Below, piece after piece: positions 1-13,102 of a stretch of 64,000 nt of DNA. Origin of the DNA: Histoplasma ohiense (lineage: Eukaryota; Ascomycota; Eurotiomycetes; Onygenales; Ajellomycetaceae); the NCBI GenBank assembly GCA_017607445.1, contig JAEVHH010000004.1, positions 2,232,001-2,296,000 on the forward strand, read 5' to 3'. A model generated the notes under the pieces. It was not told the origin of the DNA. It was given only the letters and a program-made list of their open reading frames with translations, and did no database searches. How positions within the stretch are numbered: the first letter of the stretch is position 1; the number at the start of each line of letters is the position of its first letter. Made by a program: the position numbers and the translations under genes.

Positions 1-2947
1 TCCAAAGCCTATTCTCAAACCTGCTGCTTAGTGTTAGGATCTATCCGGCAAACAACGGAAGAAGATAATAAATAACACAAAATCGCCGAACCAATTCTGG
101 TCAAGATAAAGTGAAAACTTTTCAAGAAAGCACGTCCTGTTACGCCTGATCTACTTTCAGTTCTTATCTATATTCGCACGCGTGCATGTACTCCCGTACG
201 CATAGTTTTGAGTAAGTAATTCAGCTGCTGGACGGCCTTTTCATATAGTACACTACTATATCTTGAAAAAGGTTCCCGCTGGCGCGCTGTTTTGATACCA
301 AGAACACATAAACCAACAGCATTATCTGAAGCTGCTGTCGTGTTTCTCCTGAGAAAGCTTTACAAAAGAGCTTTTATGCGTATGCCTGCAGCGCTTCGCT
401 GCCTTTCCAGCATCATCAGGTGCTGGGAGACGAGAAAATAATTCAATAGTCCGGATAATTCGATGGCTACTGAGGCTGCGATGTTCAGCAAGGATGATTC
501 ATTGAAAATCTTCCCCAGTTCCCTCTACCGCCTAAAATCTCTGACAAAACGAAGGCCTTTGGAGGAAGTATGCTGTGGAAACAATCATACACGCGTTATC
601 GGTTATATTTGTGCAAGTTTAGCCAAGAAGAGGACCAGAGTCACCTTTAGGCAGTAACTGATGCCAACAGCTGTTTGAAATCGAATGTTTGATATCGCTG
701 CTAGAGATTACACGTTTAGCGCCCCGATCTAAAATATCGTGGTGTAGCTTGCTGTCAAACAAACTTTCCTGTCACGAAATTAACCAATTGCCATTAGCTA
801 TTAAATATTTCCTTTTTTTTGGTAGGTTTTACATTTTGGGGAGCCTTGATCACAACTTAGGTATTTCTGGCATATTGATTGCTCGAATCGAACTCCAGTA
901 TTCCTTATTCTTCGGCACCCCTGGCATATTCTCGGGTCAGGCAAGTCCTTCGGTGACTGCGTTGAATTGGTCTTGGATACGAGGGGAAATACTAAATGTC
1001 GTACCAAGCCACTGACCCCAAGCTTCAACGCCAGGCACTGCGATCAACCTGGATACAGCATACAACGATACGTAATTCGAATTAGAAGTGGTGAGGCTCG
1101 AGGACATCTCAAAGCGAGGAACTTTCATACTAGATGCAATGCTAAGCCCTGCGAGTGGTTATTCGGCCTCCGGTGGAGTTTCCATTATGGTTATCAACAA
1201 CCATTCACATTAGTCTGCAGCTATACGCTGGAATTCCGTATGGGAAAGGTTTTTCATTGTTAGCTACGAAATGCAATATCGACTTGGCATGTTTGCGGTC
1301 TGGCCTGTGAAAAGCCTTTTTGGTGAGCGAGGATGCTGATCCTCGCGGGTAACTTTGTCTCCGGGGGCTACCCGCTCCCCACAATAGTGTCTAGCCGGAT
1401 GGTCTCCGCGCAGAAGAAGCACGATTGGGTGACGTGTGCTAGGTGACTTCATCAAGCAATTTTGACACAAGACATAATTCATGAGTTAAAAGCAAATGTG
1501 GTATGATAAAGAAGGCGGGAAAAGGAATAGAAGAACCAACCACCTCGTCCAACAATGGGTGATCATTCTCCGGAACATGAGAGGGTTGGTGTGAATTCCA
1601 TCGCGGGGTTACATTGCATTGATCGACTGGGAATGGAAATCATCATTCAGTTTTGGATGAGGACATGGCATTTTGAAAATCATGACGACGAAAAGTCGAG
1701 AGCCAGGGACAAAATGCGGATAGATCTCAGCGGGATCGTCCTCCTGGTAATGGCATCGGATAAATGTGGCTTGGATAACTACATGACTTGCATCAGTCCC
1801 TCTAGCCTCTTCATCTGCAGATCAGGATACGGGAGCACCTTACTCATTGTGACTAGTGCGACTTCCTGTACAATGCTATATTTAGCTTCGCGGTCTCCAA
1901 CGCCTTTCCAACAGCCGTACCTTGGACGTTTCAACTTCAAAAACCAGTATGTGGTCAATTGTTTGCTGAATCGTGGGGTCTTCTTAAGGGAACGGGGCTT
2001 TTATAATAACCCAACTGAAATTAATACCATGTCATGAACACTACCAACAGGATAGTGCTAATCTCTCCAATCTCCGGTTGGACGCAGCTATACTCAAGTC
2101 GGTGGTGTATCGTTGAATATTGGTTGAAGAGTTTTCGTCGGTCCCCAAACCCGTCCAATATTTGCTGCAGTTTGGACCCTGGTCTTCCAAAGTGAGCTTC
2201 GCACCATGTAAACTTTGGCCTCGACAACTTGGCCATGGTTGAGATATAGCGTTCCGGATCTCGCTTTTGAAACAAGGATTTTTGTTGGTGGATTGAGCTG
2301 CGCACATTGGGTAACTGGATACACCATTTCTCTCTCTATTTATTGACTCAGCCGGGGAAGGGTGCAGGCTCTACGGTTAGCCTTGAGTCCCATTGATGTC
2401 GTTGCTGAATGATTTTGATTCTGGAGCCAGTTACACCTTGAATGTCCAGGGCCTCACAAACCTATTCGTATAGGGCAAAGAGACTTTACTTTACCCGCCC
2501 AATACCAAAAACCCATGCGCCACCTTAAAATGATCAAGTTACGCAGTGGAGGCCAGAGAAACGAACTGCTACCCCCGTCTTGGGACACACGAGCTCGCGA
2601 TGCATGGGTCAGAACGAACTGCTCCGTCTTGGCGAATTTCTAGCGCACAGATTGAGTATGGAGCAGTTACATTCTGATACCTATTTTGCACCGAATACAT
2701 GGGTCTATGAGCATAAATGGATGCGCCGTTGTGGTCACCATTGTGGTATTTCCCGTACAATCTGAGCTGGAGACATCCCTAGCAGGTCCATTTCTAGCAT
2801 GGTGGAGGGCTGCATGGCTATATTTTTACTTGAGCTCTGACAACCCGACATGCTAAAAGTCTTGTTCAAAATGCCTACCGATTCCTGTGATATCTTTCAC
2901 TTGAGATTGTCGAGTTTTCTTCAAGCGGGAAATATTCATCTACAGCC
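1..2947. other. Left flank, no gene recognised
   Basis: No open frame here carries a motif I recognise. The longest is about 160 codons (1555-2037, plus strand); it has no domain-like pattern, and I found no splice partners that extend it. Some GC-rich patches (around 1320-1440) differ in composition from the surrounding DNA and could be decayed repeat sequence, but nothing identifies them. The last few hundred bases are probably the promoter and 5' leader of the transporter that starts at 2948. Confidence 0.5.
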
Positions 2948-4957
2948 ATGTCTGAATCATACGAGGGCATACGTTCGAGATCCACTGATCTAGGGAGCTA
3001 TACAGTTTGTGAATCGGACCTTGGCTTCAAAATTTGTCTTTCACGATCCCCGAAATGGACGCCTCAAAGACGGGAGCGGTTGATAGTTTTTTCGATCTTC
3101 TTGCTTTATTTGATGATAGCATTAGATTCGACCATCATTGTCCCGGTTCTTCCGGTATGTTTGCATCATCTACTTTATTCAGTCGGGACAATAACCTTAC
3201 TCCTTGTATGATAGACGATAGCTAGCGATCTAAACGGCACCGCTGTTGAAGCAGTCTGGGCAGGAACCTCATTTCTCTTGACGTACGCCATATTTCAACC
3301 TTTCATCGCCGCCGTATCTGATATATTTGGACGACGGGAAGTGATGCTAGCCAGTGTTTCCCTTTTTACTGCAGGTTCATTAATCGCATGTTTGGCTCAA
3401 AACTTTTCCATGCTGTTAACAGGGCGTTCCATCCAAGGAGTGGGTGCCGGGGGTGTATTTGTCCTTGGATATGTCATTCTTACCGACATTGTCCCTCTCA
3501 GGCAACGTCCTAAGTTCACCGCAATTATTCAGATTGCATGGGCGATTGGAACCATACTTGGACCACTTTTTGGCGGCATATTTGCTGAACACTCAACATG
3601 GCGGTGGACGTTCTACATCAATTTCCCTTTCTGCGCGATTGGATTCGTAATGGTTCCCATTGCTGTTAGACTTAAGCGGCAGGAATCCACACTGATATAT
3701 AAAATCAAACAAGTTGACTGGATCGGAGGTTCTTTATTCATTATCAGTACAACCCTCCTCCTGATAGCAATTTCTTGGGGCGGTACTCAATTTGCATGGG
3801 ACCACATCGCGACCTTTGCTCCTATGATACTCGGTATATTTGGAACCTTGTATACGATCTGGTATGAGTTCCAGATAGCGAACGTTCCGTTTTTGCGAAA
3901 GGGATTGTTCTATTGCCGATCCGCCATCGCCGCATACATCTGCTCGTTGATTCAGGGGCTAGAGGTACGTCAGAAGCACGAATACGTGAATTTTCTCGAC
4001 CCCTCACCTGTTTCCCTTGGCTAACAAATGCAAAAACAGTTATACATTGCGTTGTACTATATCCCGCTCTATTTCCAGGCTGTAAAAGGCTTAAGCCCTA
4101 TTCTTACTGGAATCAGCGCACTCCCGATCACGTCTTCTTTGGTTCCATCCAGCGTTTTTGTGGAGGGGATTATTGCTCGAACTGGTCGGTTCCGCTTGGC
4201 AATATGGATGGGATGGGTCCTCACAACGATTTCAACTGGTCTCTTGTTACTGTTGAATACCAATACTAAAACAGCTGTTTGGTCTACAGTCCTAATACTC
4301 CTTGGAGTTGGGCATGGGCTCGTTCTTAGTGCACTCAATCTCGGGGTCCAGGCAATCTCTACTGTCAACAACGTTGCTCACGCAGTCGCGATGTACTCAT
4401 TCCTCCGAGCTGTTGGTGCTGCTCTTGGGGTAGGAATGGGAGGCACAGTCTTCCAGAACGCTATGTCCAAGAGGTTAAGTGTCCTAGGTCTTCCAACCAA
4501 CATAGCAAAGAATGCAGAGGCGTATATCGAAGTCCTCCACACTCTTCCTGCGAATTCATTTTTCAAAATCAACATTATAGAATGCTACGTCACAGGCATC
4601 CAAGGAGTCTTTACCGTAATGACTGGGTTCAGCGGCCTTGCTATGTTCCTCAGCTTCTTGATAGCAAAACACTCTATGGACAAGGACTTGGAGGACGAGA
4701 GTGTTTCAATCGAATACAAGAAACCTCTCCCGGATCGACCAATGATCAAGGCGCCCACATTAATCAACCCAGCACTTCCAGCACCAGCATACATGGCTAA
4801 CTCAAGTGACAATTACCTGGATACGTTTGACTTTGAGGACTGTGAACCACAGAAGCCATACTTCGTGGCACATAGTGCTCCCCAGACGTTACGTACATGT
4901 GCGTGTACATATCGCGGCTACGTGCCATTTTCCTCTGCAACAGGAACTCGAATTTGA
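2948..4957 (+). CDS. MFS transporter, DHA2-like (14-TM drug:H+ antiporter type)
   Basis: Integral membrane exporter of the major facilitator superfamily; substrate unknown. The model has three exons, 2948-3154, 3215-3964 and 4040-4957, giving 624 residues. Introns are 60 and 75 bp, both phase 0. Joining exons 1 and 2 restores the TM1 motif VPVLPTIASDLNG, which supports that junction. Family motifs visible are the loop DIFGRR, the helix LTGRSIQGVGAGG and the antiporter-type GTILGPLFGG. Hydrophobic segments continue to about residue 540, followed by a hydrophilic tail of about 80 residues. The start ATG has a good context (ACAGCCATG) after a hydrophilic N-terminus of about 45 residues. The next gene, in the same direction 1.1 kb downstream, is a Zn-cluster regulator, which makes a regulator-target pair possible (inference). 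Members of this family export toxins, drugs or siderophores, so no specific substrate is claimed. Confidence 0.9.
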
Positions 4958-6079
4958 GGTTAATTTCCCTCCTCTTCCAATATGTTGAACTCTATTCTAT
5001 CCCCTCTGATTTTCTGAAATCAATTGTGTTATGGGAGGCGGAAGGCGTCCCTCTGTGGGCAGATTTCTCGTGGCGATTGCATTGGAGCAATTTGTACTCG
5101 TCTTTGTTGGGAAACTTCTCTAGCCTTTGTCGTGTACCAAGCGCGGTTCGTTCAAGGCTTGGTGGGCGCGGACGAAAATCGGCTATTTTTGTGGAGGCAA
5201 ACTGGGAAAGCTTGACCAACCAGCTTTTTTCTTAAAAGGAAAACACCTACAGATGAGGTTTTCTCGGAGCAAGTTGAACTTCTAGGCGCGCAGGGCCATT
5301 GCTTGCTGGAAGCGGGATGTGATCGTGGAAGATTTTAAACGAGAAAGAGGATGATAATACTGCTTCATGCATCTAGGCCACCCATCTTGAGTAGAAATAC
5401 TACAATGTGGAATTGGAATACTGCTGACTTGATGATATACACTAGTAATGATACATAAGGGGCAGTTCGTCACGCCACCATGAGCATTGGAAGTGATTTC
5501 TAGTAACTTGATATTTGAATTTCATTTCGTGATATCGGGTTCTAGTTGAACGTGGTTAGAAAAAAGTGTAATGTGGATAGAAATGAATTTCTAACCACGG
5601 CAAATGCGGATCATCAACATGGTTAGAGTTTAGAGAAGACATAGATAGAGTTTAGCCCCCAAAGAGGATCCAGCCATTTGGAATATCTAGTTGAGAGGCC
5701 CTGCTTATCGGTGATAAGTGTACACAATAAATATTGGGCATGACTCGCAATCTTGCAGCTTTTTTGGCCTAGGTGATGGGCATTGTTGCCTTCGTAAAGT
5801 GATTCTAACCATCAGGAGAGATCTCCGCTGATGGCGCCATGATGACTCAGCCATGGTTCTGCAAGTCAACCGATTTAAGCTGACAAGCTCAACCTCGAGG
5901 ACAACAGAGAGCAAGCGACAAAGGGTTTTATTTATGGAAGAACTACAATTCTCGGACTTCCGATATGATATGCAGCTGTTCGTCCCTTCTCTTTGCGGGA
6001 GCTTCACATGAACAGCTACAGGCTGTCTATTCCCCGCGAAGTCTGGACTTGTCGATTAGGCCATTGAGACGTCGATTAA
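4958..6079. other. Intergenic between transporter and regulator
   Basis: It holds the 3' end of the transporter transcript and the promoter of the Zn-cluster gene. Short open frames on both strands lack motifs. No RNA gene or repeat is evident. Confidence 0.5.
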
Positions 6080-8843
6080 ATGTCGGTGCAAACGGAATCA
6101 CCGTTCACTGTTCCATTGAGGACGATGCTGCAGAGAAATTCTGCACGTTTAGAAGAAGTGGCCAATGGCCGCATCGCTCACACATTGACCGCTTGTACAC
6201 GGTGTAGACAGGTATATCCAGCCTTCTCCGGCCCCTTGCCTGTGCCGCTGATGTTGTACTATATCCTGTGCCCCTCATTCTCGTTCCACCGCTTTTGAAT
6301 GTGATGTCCTTCTCTTATGATCTGCCTCCTACATTTGCCACCGCTAATATTTAGGAATGCAGAGAAAATCGAGATGCGACCCCGGGATACCGCGATGTGA
6401 GCCCTGCCAGCGATCTAATGCGAAGTGCGTTTACTACGACCCAGCGAGAAATCGAACTATCTCAAGGACGTATATATTGCAGTTGCGCGAAAGGATAAAA
6501 ATGCTTAGCCAGGAATTAGCGCAGGTTGAGAGCGAAATAAACCATTCTGCTGATGGCGAATTCATGGTTCGCGGAGCAGGGCTCATTAAGTTCAAAGAGA
6601 CGGATGAGCCTAGATTTCTGGGGCCGTCAAGTGGCATCACGATTACTCGGCTCGTAATGGAAATAGCAAAGCAAAATACAAATTCGAAGAGCATTAAAGA
6701 AGTCGTAAACGAGGCTACCGCACAGGAAATCAAATATGCGTTTACGCTGGAGAGCCAAAAACCAACCTCGAAAATATATCCAATGATAAGTTCTGTTGCG
6801 GAGCCTAATCTCCCACCACGGGAATTAGCTTACAGACTAATTGATATATTCATGGCCAAAGGTAAACTCCACGCCTCGCGACCGCCGTTCAATTCTCTGT
6901 CTATCGACTGACCTCTTCTACTAGCTCAATACATGCTTCCCACCTTGCATGAACCTTCATTTCGCCGGGAAATAGATGCTGTCTTGGACGGATCCCAGGA
7001 CCCTTGTCATAATTTCCAGGCTCGCCTTGTCATTGCGATCAGCATGCAGAAGCTCAGCCCACAGTATGCGGGATTAGCAGACAGTTACTATCTGGCTGGG
7101 CTTTCCTTCTTAGATGCCTCAATAAAAAGGATGGACTTATCTACTCTGCAGTGTTTGGCACTCATCGCCCAGTATTCAATATTGACGCCAACAAGGACTG
7201 CCGCGTATTGGGTAGTGGGAGTCGCCGTAAAACTTTGCCAAGATCTAGGTTTAACCGATGAGGCTACAATTACGAAGTCACCTTCGGGCCCGCTCGATTG
7301 TCTCGAACTGGACATGCGAAGGCGGCTATTCTGGATTATAACGTCAATGGAATATGGCCTCTCTCATAGCCTTGGTCGGCCGAGTGCTTTTGCGGTAACT
7401 CACGATCATATAAATGTGGAATTCTTCTCTATGGTTGATGATCGTTTCATTACACGCGGGGGTATTCTTCCCGGCAGCCAACCAATTATGAAAAAGTGCA
7501 TTGCAATTCATTTCTTTAAAATGAGACTTCTCCAGGCCGAAATCCGACGAACGCTATATCTTAAAAAGCGAGATAGACCGCTTGATGACAAGGATCCATG
7601 GTTTACTACCATGTTAGCTAAACTTGACCGCTGGGTCACTTCATGCCCGAAAAATGATGAGGGTAGTGGCCTTAGCGAATTATGGTAAGCCTATAAGTTT
7701 TCATTTATTTCATTTTCCTATTCGCAAGATCTTTTTTTTAGACTTAGGTACTGACTCGTATTTAGGTTTACCGGAAGGCGGAATACGATGATTGTATTCA
7801 TGTTTCGACCATCCCCACAGATCCCGGAACCTTCCCTTGAGGCTGCGAGGAGATGTTACGATGCCTCCGCCTTCAACATAAAAATGCATAAAACTCAAGT
7901 CGCGACGGGTTCCGTGGACTTGACTTGGGTTTTCACACAATCTGTATTCATGGCATTGAATACTATACTCTGGTCTCTTTCTTATCCTTCTATTCGACAG
8001 GAGCATACCATCGACGAAGTTAAAAGCCATATTGCCGTTGCCCTAGACATAATCATCGTGAGTGCAGAGCGATGGCCAGGGGTGGAATCAGCCCTTCAAC
8101 TTTATAGAAACCTTATTGCGGGCTGTCTCAGGGCTTATGGCACCGATGAATCTTACGTGGTGAAGTCTCCATCCAACCGTCCCTCTCCTTCCTCGTCGCA
8201 AGAAGCTACGACCCCTCCAGCTCTATCCAGTCCCTGTAGCGATGCTACCATATCTGTCACCTCATCTCGCCATACAACAATCGGAGAACGTGTGACACCA
8301 GACCCATCCCCATCACTCTCCCGAGCAAATCCCAATCTCGTTAATCCTCCACAGCCATATCCAATTTGTGTAGGTCGAAATCCATCACCTGGTTCATCAG
8401 AAGCGACTACTTCGCCAGCACTCTTCATACCACAGATCAAATACCAACAGCCAACCCAGCCCATGGAGCCGGTGGTAACGACATCCTACGCACCTCCAGC
8501 TGCCAACTCTGGTGACCCGGCATTTGATCCGAATTCCCTATATAATCATTTTCCTTCTGTGCTCCCAGGCTTACAGCACTGGGATCCGAATTATACTGCA
8601 GCATCGACTACAGCGGGCTATCTCTCCTATTCCAATGCCAACGTTGACCCATTGTTCTGGCTGGGATCTATTGGGGACCAGTACTCCCAATTCTTCAACC
8701 AGCAATACCCCACAGATGTTCGGGGACGAAGCTTATCCCAAGAAGAACATATGGAGCTAATGGCAAATTTGGTCCAGAACCCCCCAGACGCTTCATGCCG
8801 CAGTAATGAGCCAATGGCATACTACAGTTGTGACATGCCGTAA
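6080..8843 (+). CDS. Zn(II)2Cys6 transcription factor with fungal_trans domain
   Basis: Predicted nuclear DNA-binding regulator of the Gal4 class. The model has four exons, 6080-6211, 6363-6861, 6925-7684 and 7766-8843, giving 822 residues. The first intron (151 bp) lies inside the zinc cluster. Splicing at 6362/6363 gives CTRCRQRKSRCD followed by PRCEPCQRSNAKC, so the six cysteines are at about 39, 42, 49, 56, 59 and 66. A basic, leucine-containing linker follows (about 78-100). The fungal_trans-type region starts near residue 210 (YMLPTLHEPSFRREID) and includes the RRRLFW-type motif RRRLFWIITSMEYGLS with GRPSAF. The C-terminal third is rich in Ser, Pro, Thr, Gln and Asn, as in activation regions. 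A stop codon directly precedes the ATG at 6080; the in-frame ATG near 6126 is an alternative start. Its likely targets are unknown; the adjacent MFS gene is the obvious candidate. Confidence 0.9.
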
Positions 8844-9989
8844 AGTCCCCCCTCTCTCTGTGTGTGCGATTTTCCCCTCGCGTGATAGCCTTGATTATTA
8901 GGGTGGTGTAATATGTACTGTACAAAATAAAATCTTGGCTTTATTATTATTAAAAGGTCGGTATAACAGGATCTTTTGCATATGTTGCGTGTAGTTCGAC
9001 GTCGCATTACAGCGAACTGTGAAAAACATAGACATTCGTGATCATTTTATTTGACATACTAGTATTTTTCATTTATTTCGATCCGTGGAGTGCCATCTCC
9101 TTTTCTGGGCATCGTTTATTTTATATCCTTGGCTATGAGTTAAGCCTGTTATGAGGCGTGAGGGTAGACAGCCACATCTAGATGCCGGGCCATTCGAGCT
9201 CAGATATTAGCTGACTGGATGCATGAGCCAGGTCCTCGACGGATGACCCTACGAGTCCTCAAGTGGAGGCAATATTGGTTGAGATATCCATGTGTTTATT
9301 TGTTGGATTCTTGGATTGATAGTTACTAATTCTAGGCGTTTTAATTCCTTGAGTATGTACGGAGTACTGTACATACTAGTAGTATCTTTCAATCAACTCC
9401 TCTGTAAGGGCTATGGTGGAGGTGCCATGAATTCGATTTGGCTCTCTGCGATTTGTCAACACGTGATCTATGAGTGAGTGCAACGGGTCAATTTGCAGTG
9501 CACATAAATGTGATTTATTAGTATCACCTCCCAGTGTAACACATGGCCTTATCTGGACCTAAACTTTCCTTTGTCCACGATGCTGACACTCAAAACAATC
9601 TGCCCAACCTTTGACCCGACGCCAAGGCCAAATCGGCACGTGACCATTCTTCAACTTTGCCATCATCCCAGCAACCTCGAGCAAACCTCATCTGTGAGCC
9701 AAGGGCGTCAATCCACCCCCAGCCCAGCAGTCATATCGTACACACCTCCTTCGTATTCGATCCAGTACGATACCGTCAACTAAGTGTGCGAAGTTGTCTG
9801 GATTTGGCATGTATACTCCATAGGTTGCCGCTCAAGGTCAGCCTGCGATACGGACCTGAATCCGTCGCCTGTCCGTTTCGCCTTCGCGGTACCGGGTCTA
9901 CCGATTCGATACGTATCTAGCGCAAAGGTTAGAGCAGCCGCTGTGTGCTCCTGGGCAAACCGTGCTCCATCCGGCATCGCCTGGGCCTC
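8844..9989. other. Intergenic, promoter region of MED19
   Basis: No gene is supported. A perfect 9-bp inverted repeat with an 8-bp loop lies at 9352-9377 (see findings). The stretch from about 9600 to 9989 is probably promoter and 5' leader of the Mediator gene; the short frames there have no recognisable motif. Confidence 0.45.
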
Positions 9990-11441
9990 ATGTCCCACGC
10001 AACGCCAGCACCCTTCCGCGCAAAGCCTCCATCACCATCCTCTCACGCAGTCGACAGCGCGAAACTACATCAACTGTATCTGGAGAATCGTCCAAAGGAC
10101 CAGATCCCTCACACTCCGACTTCTCCTCCGTTAATGTCAGTCAGCGCTCAAAACTATGCCTCGAGCTTCTCCACTACTCAAACGTCACAGCCAAAGACCC
10201 TCCAAATCGCTTCTCTCCCCCCTTCTCCTTCCTCCGTCCCCATGTGTTCTGAGATCTCCCAACAACCCACTGTAACGTCAACTACGTCACTTTCCGCGCC
10301 GGCTAGTAGTGCTGGTGACCTTTTCACCAGCAATCACACGATGCGTGAGGTGGAGGACACTTCGAAAAATGTTACAACAGACCCACAGAAGGATGGAGAA
10401 TCATATGTGGGCAAAGGAATCGGATTAGATTTAATGGATATCGATACCTCTGACCACAGAAGAACTGATCACGACCGGCAGAAGAGAGGGCTTGATCAAA
10501 ACTTAGATGGGAATACAATGGATTTGGATTACAAATCGACATCTTCCACGCAGGAGGAAGAGCTTAGCCTGGCAGCTCTCCAGCAGGATATAGGCACGGC
10601 TTTCCATCTCTGCAAATCCTGTAAGGTCTCCCTAAGGCACTATCTTGCTTGACTTTCAAACCTCAAATTTTCCCTTTTAAAAGAAAAAGATAAATTGGTT
10701 TGTCAAATTTTCATTTTCGGGCACCATTGATGTTAACACGACTTCCCAATGCTAGCTTATACCGTATCTGGCCCGAATCCGAGCCTAGATCTAGTATCAC
10801 TCTACGGCCTAGGTCCGGTTGCTTCCTCAGTTGCTCGAACAGACCCGGTCACGGGCGAGAAAATCAACAGATTAAGAAAGTCCTATGAAGGGAAAATTAA
10901 AGGTCTTGGTCTAGCAGGAAGAAATAAACCCGTCAAAGCTGAACCCGGGGCACCTGGAGGATTGAAATATTTGACGTTATGGCCAGAAGAGGAGTGGCAA
11001 AACCAAAAAGTTTATGGAAAGGGTATCAAAGTGGCCGAACCAGACTCGTCGTTCTTCAAGCAGCAATTAAAGGCAATGAAAATGGAGCCAGGAAGCTTTC
11101 CTAACCATGAATTTTGGGAAGATGCTCTAGGCCATGAAAAATCGTCCAAGGCTCTGGCAGCTAATGATACATCCTTGGCTAAAGCGGCTGGTACCGTGCC
11201 CGGGTCTATTCGTCAACCAATGCATGCAAATGGAACTCCCACAGCGATATCTACTCCAGCTACAGAAAACACAAGACCAAAGCGTGCAGGTAAGAAGCGG
11301 AGTTATAACGACAGCAGCTTTGTTGGTTACGGCGAAGGATTCCCCGATGACGAGCTAGACTTGGACAGCGGACGGTACTCGAATAGTGAGGAGGGCGCCA
11401 GGGGCCCGGGAAAGAAGAAAAGGAAAAAGGTGACACGCTAG
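9990..11441 (+). CDS. MED19: Mediator complex subunit 19 (Rox3)
   Basis: Subunit of the RNA polymerase II Mediator head module, acting in the nucleus to link regulators with the polymerase. The two exons are 9990-10620 and 10756-11441 (438 residues), separated by a 135-bp intron that is spliced in phase 1. The join gives HLCKS-SYTVSGPNPSLDLV. The conserved Rox3/Med19 core follows: SLDLVSLYGLGPVASSVARTDP, then GEKINRLRKSYEGKIKGLGLAG, then GGLKYLTLWPEEEW. The N-terminal ~190 residues are low-complexity Ser/Thr/Pro, as in fungal homologues. The C-terminus is basic (KKKRKK), consistent with nuclear location. An in-frame upstream ATG at 9945 would add 15 residues; I prefer 9990 because MSHATPAP looks like the usual start of fungal homologues. 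Confidence 0.88.
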
Positions 11442-12260
11442 CTTTCCTCGAACTCCTATGGCGCACACATTCCTTTTCCTTATACGCGCGACTAACGTCA
11501 GGGCAGGATCACATCTCGGGAGTGTCCCCCACTCTCACTGAACGAGCCGGTAGCTACGGCGTGGGCATGTTTGGTGTTGGCGCCCGATGACTTGATTTGA
11601 AAAATACAATGAACAGCATGAAATTTTCGAGTTTATGGTGAAAATTTTTACGGTTCCAATATCGGCGTTTTATTTCAAAAGAGGATTTTGGCGTTTGGGA
11701 TTCAACGTCCTTTTTTCTTGTCTCGTGTTTCGTTCTCCTTCACCTTTTTTTTTTTTTTTTTATTTTCCCATCGCTGTAATTCAAATTTTGTCCATTATTA
11801 CTAATTCCCCTAGCGGAAATTTGCATGGTGGTGCTGGATATACCCGCCTTGGTCAAACCGGCGTTATTTTGGGAGGGTTGGCAAGGAAAAGATATGCCAA
11901 TGGGGCGGTGATTTAGGTTCTTTATTTTCGATTACCATGTCCATTCCTATTTTCATCCTTTATATCCATAGCTTCCGTTGTTTGTTCCTTACCTCATTAT
12001 GCCCTCAGCCTGCACGTCCATCTTTACCATGTGCTCTGATTGTTTGTTTCAGTTCTCTTTTGCCCCGTCTCTCTATTTGATATGCCTCCCATTATTTGGA
12101 GGTTGCCATGAAGAGCATTCTGCTTGTTCTGCTTACTATGCGCCTATCTGTGGGTCTGAATGTTCCTTTGGCTCTTTCAAAAGCCAATGGCCAATTCTAT
12201 TTTTGATGATAACTCTTTCGATTATCCATTGAAAAGGTCATTTTAATATCGTGTCGACAT

Positions 12261-12298
<38 letters not shown>

Positions 12299-13102
12299 AA
12301 AAAAAAAGGAAAAAAAAAAAAGGAAAGAAAGAAAGAAAAAAGCAAAAGGAGGGGTTGAGGGGATGAAAGCCGGGGTACATACGAGAGACATATACTCCTA
12401 CGTCCGCCCCGCCTTTGTCAGTGTCAATTCTTCTGGCTTTTTCGTTCTCTGTCAACTCCTGTATCGCCCTCGGCAATCTGCCGATTGATTGTTATGATTA
12501 CTAAACCATCCCACGATGTTATTCTATACTCCTTACTTGCTTGCTTGTTCTCTTGTTTTATATCTTGTTTGAATGCATATCGTGGCGGTGTGAGCCGTGA
12601 AATTTCTGTTACATAGTTGACATAGAGAGTTTAATCGAGAAGAAAATTAGCTATTATCATGGTAATGGAAGGAGGAATTGGCGTAGCTGTTATTCCACGG
12701 TGCAATTCACAAGGTCAATAGAGAAATGTAACTAGAGAGTAGCCGAACATAAGAGTAGGCTAGTGAGGTGAAGGCTGTCATAGTCTCAGACTGCATATGG
12801 CCTTAGAAAAAATATGAAGAACAACAACAACAACGTCAATAGCCGAATTTTGAATTTGATTGTTCCATAGCCGGAGAAACATGGTAAACATTCTCCACAA
12901 TGCCTAGGCACGTCTTGTTGTAGGGCGCGCCTTGGCAGAGAGATGGCATTAATAATATTTAATCAACCCCACTATGCATCAAAGAACGACGGGACCAGAG
13001 ATATATTTAAACGACAGGATCCCTGGTGACAATTCCGTCTGTAGTTGTAAATAAACTTCCGGACTGGTCTCTCGCAGCTATTAGTTTCAGTCAAAGTTCC
13101 CC
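11442..13102. other. Intergenic with A/T homopolymer runs
   Basis: No gene is recognised. It contains the 3' flank of MED19, a run of about 17 T near 11746, the long A tract listed separately, and the promoter of the HAD-like gene. Confidence 0.5.
12262..12341. repeat. Poly(A) tract followed by A-rich GGAAA stretch
   Basis: Thirty-five consecutive A residues at 12262-12296 are followed by A-rich sequence broken by GG or GAAAG up to about 12341. It is simple low-complexity DNA with no poly(A)-tailed retrocopy visible upstream. Confidence 0.85.

Noticed and set aside
1555..2037. 160-codon plus-strand frame
   Set aside because: It has no recognisable motif or domain-like composition and no plausible splice partners.
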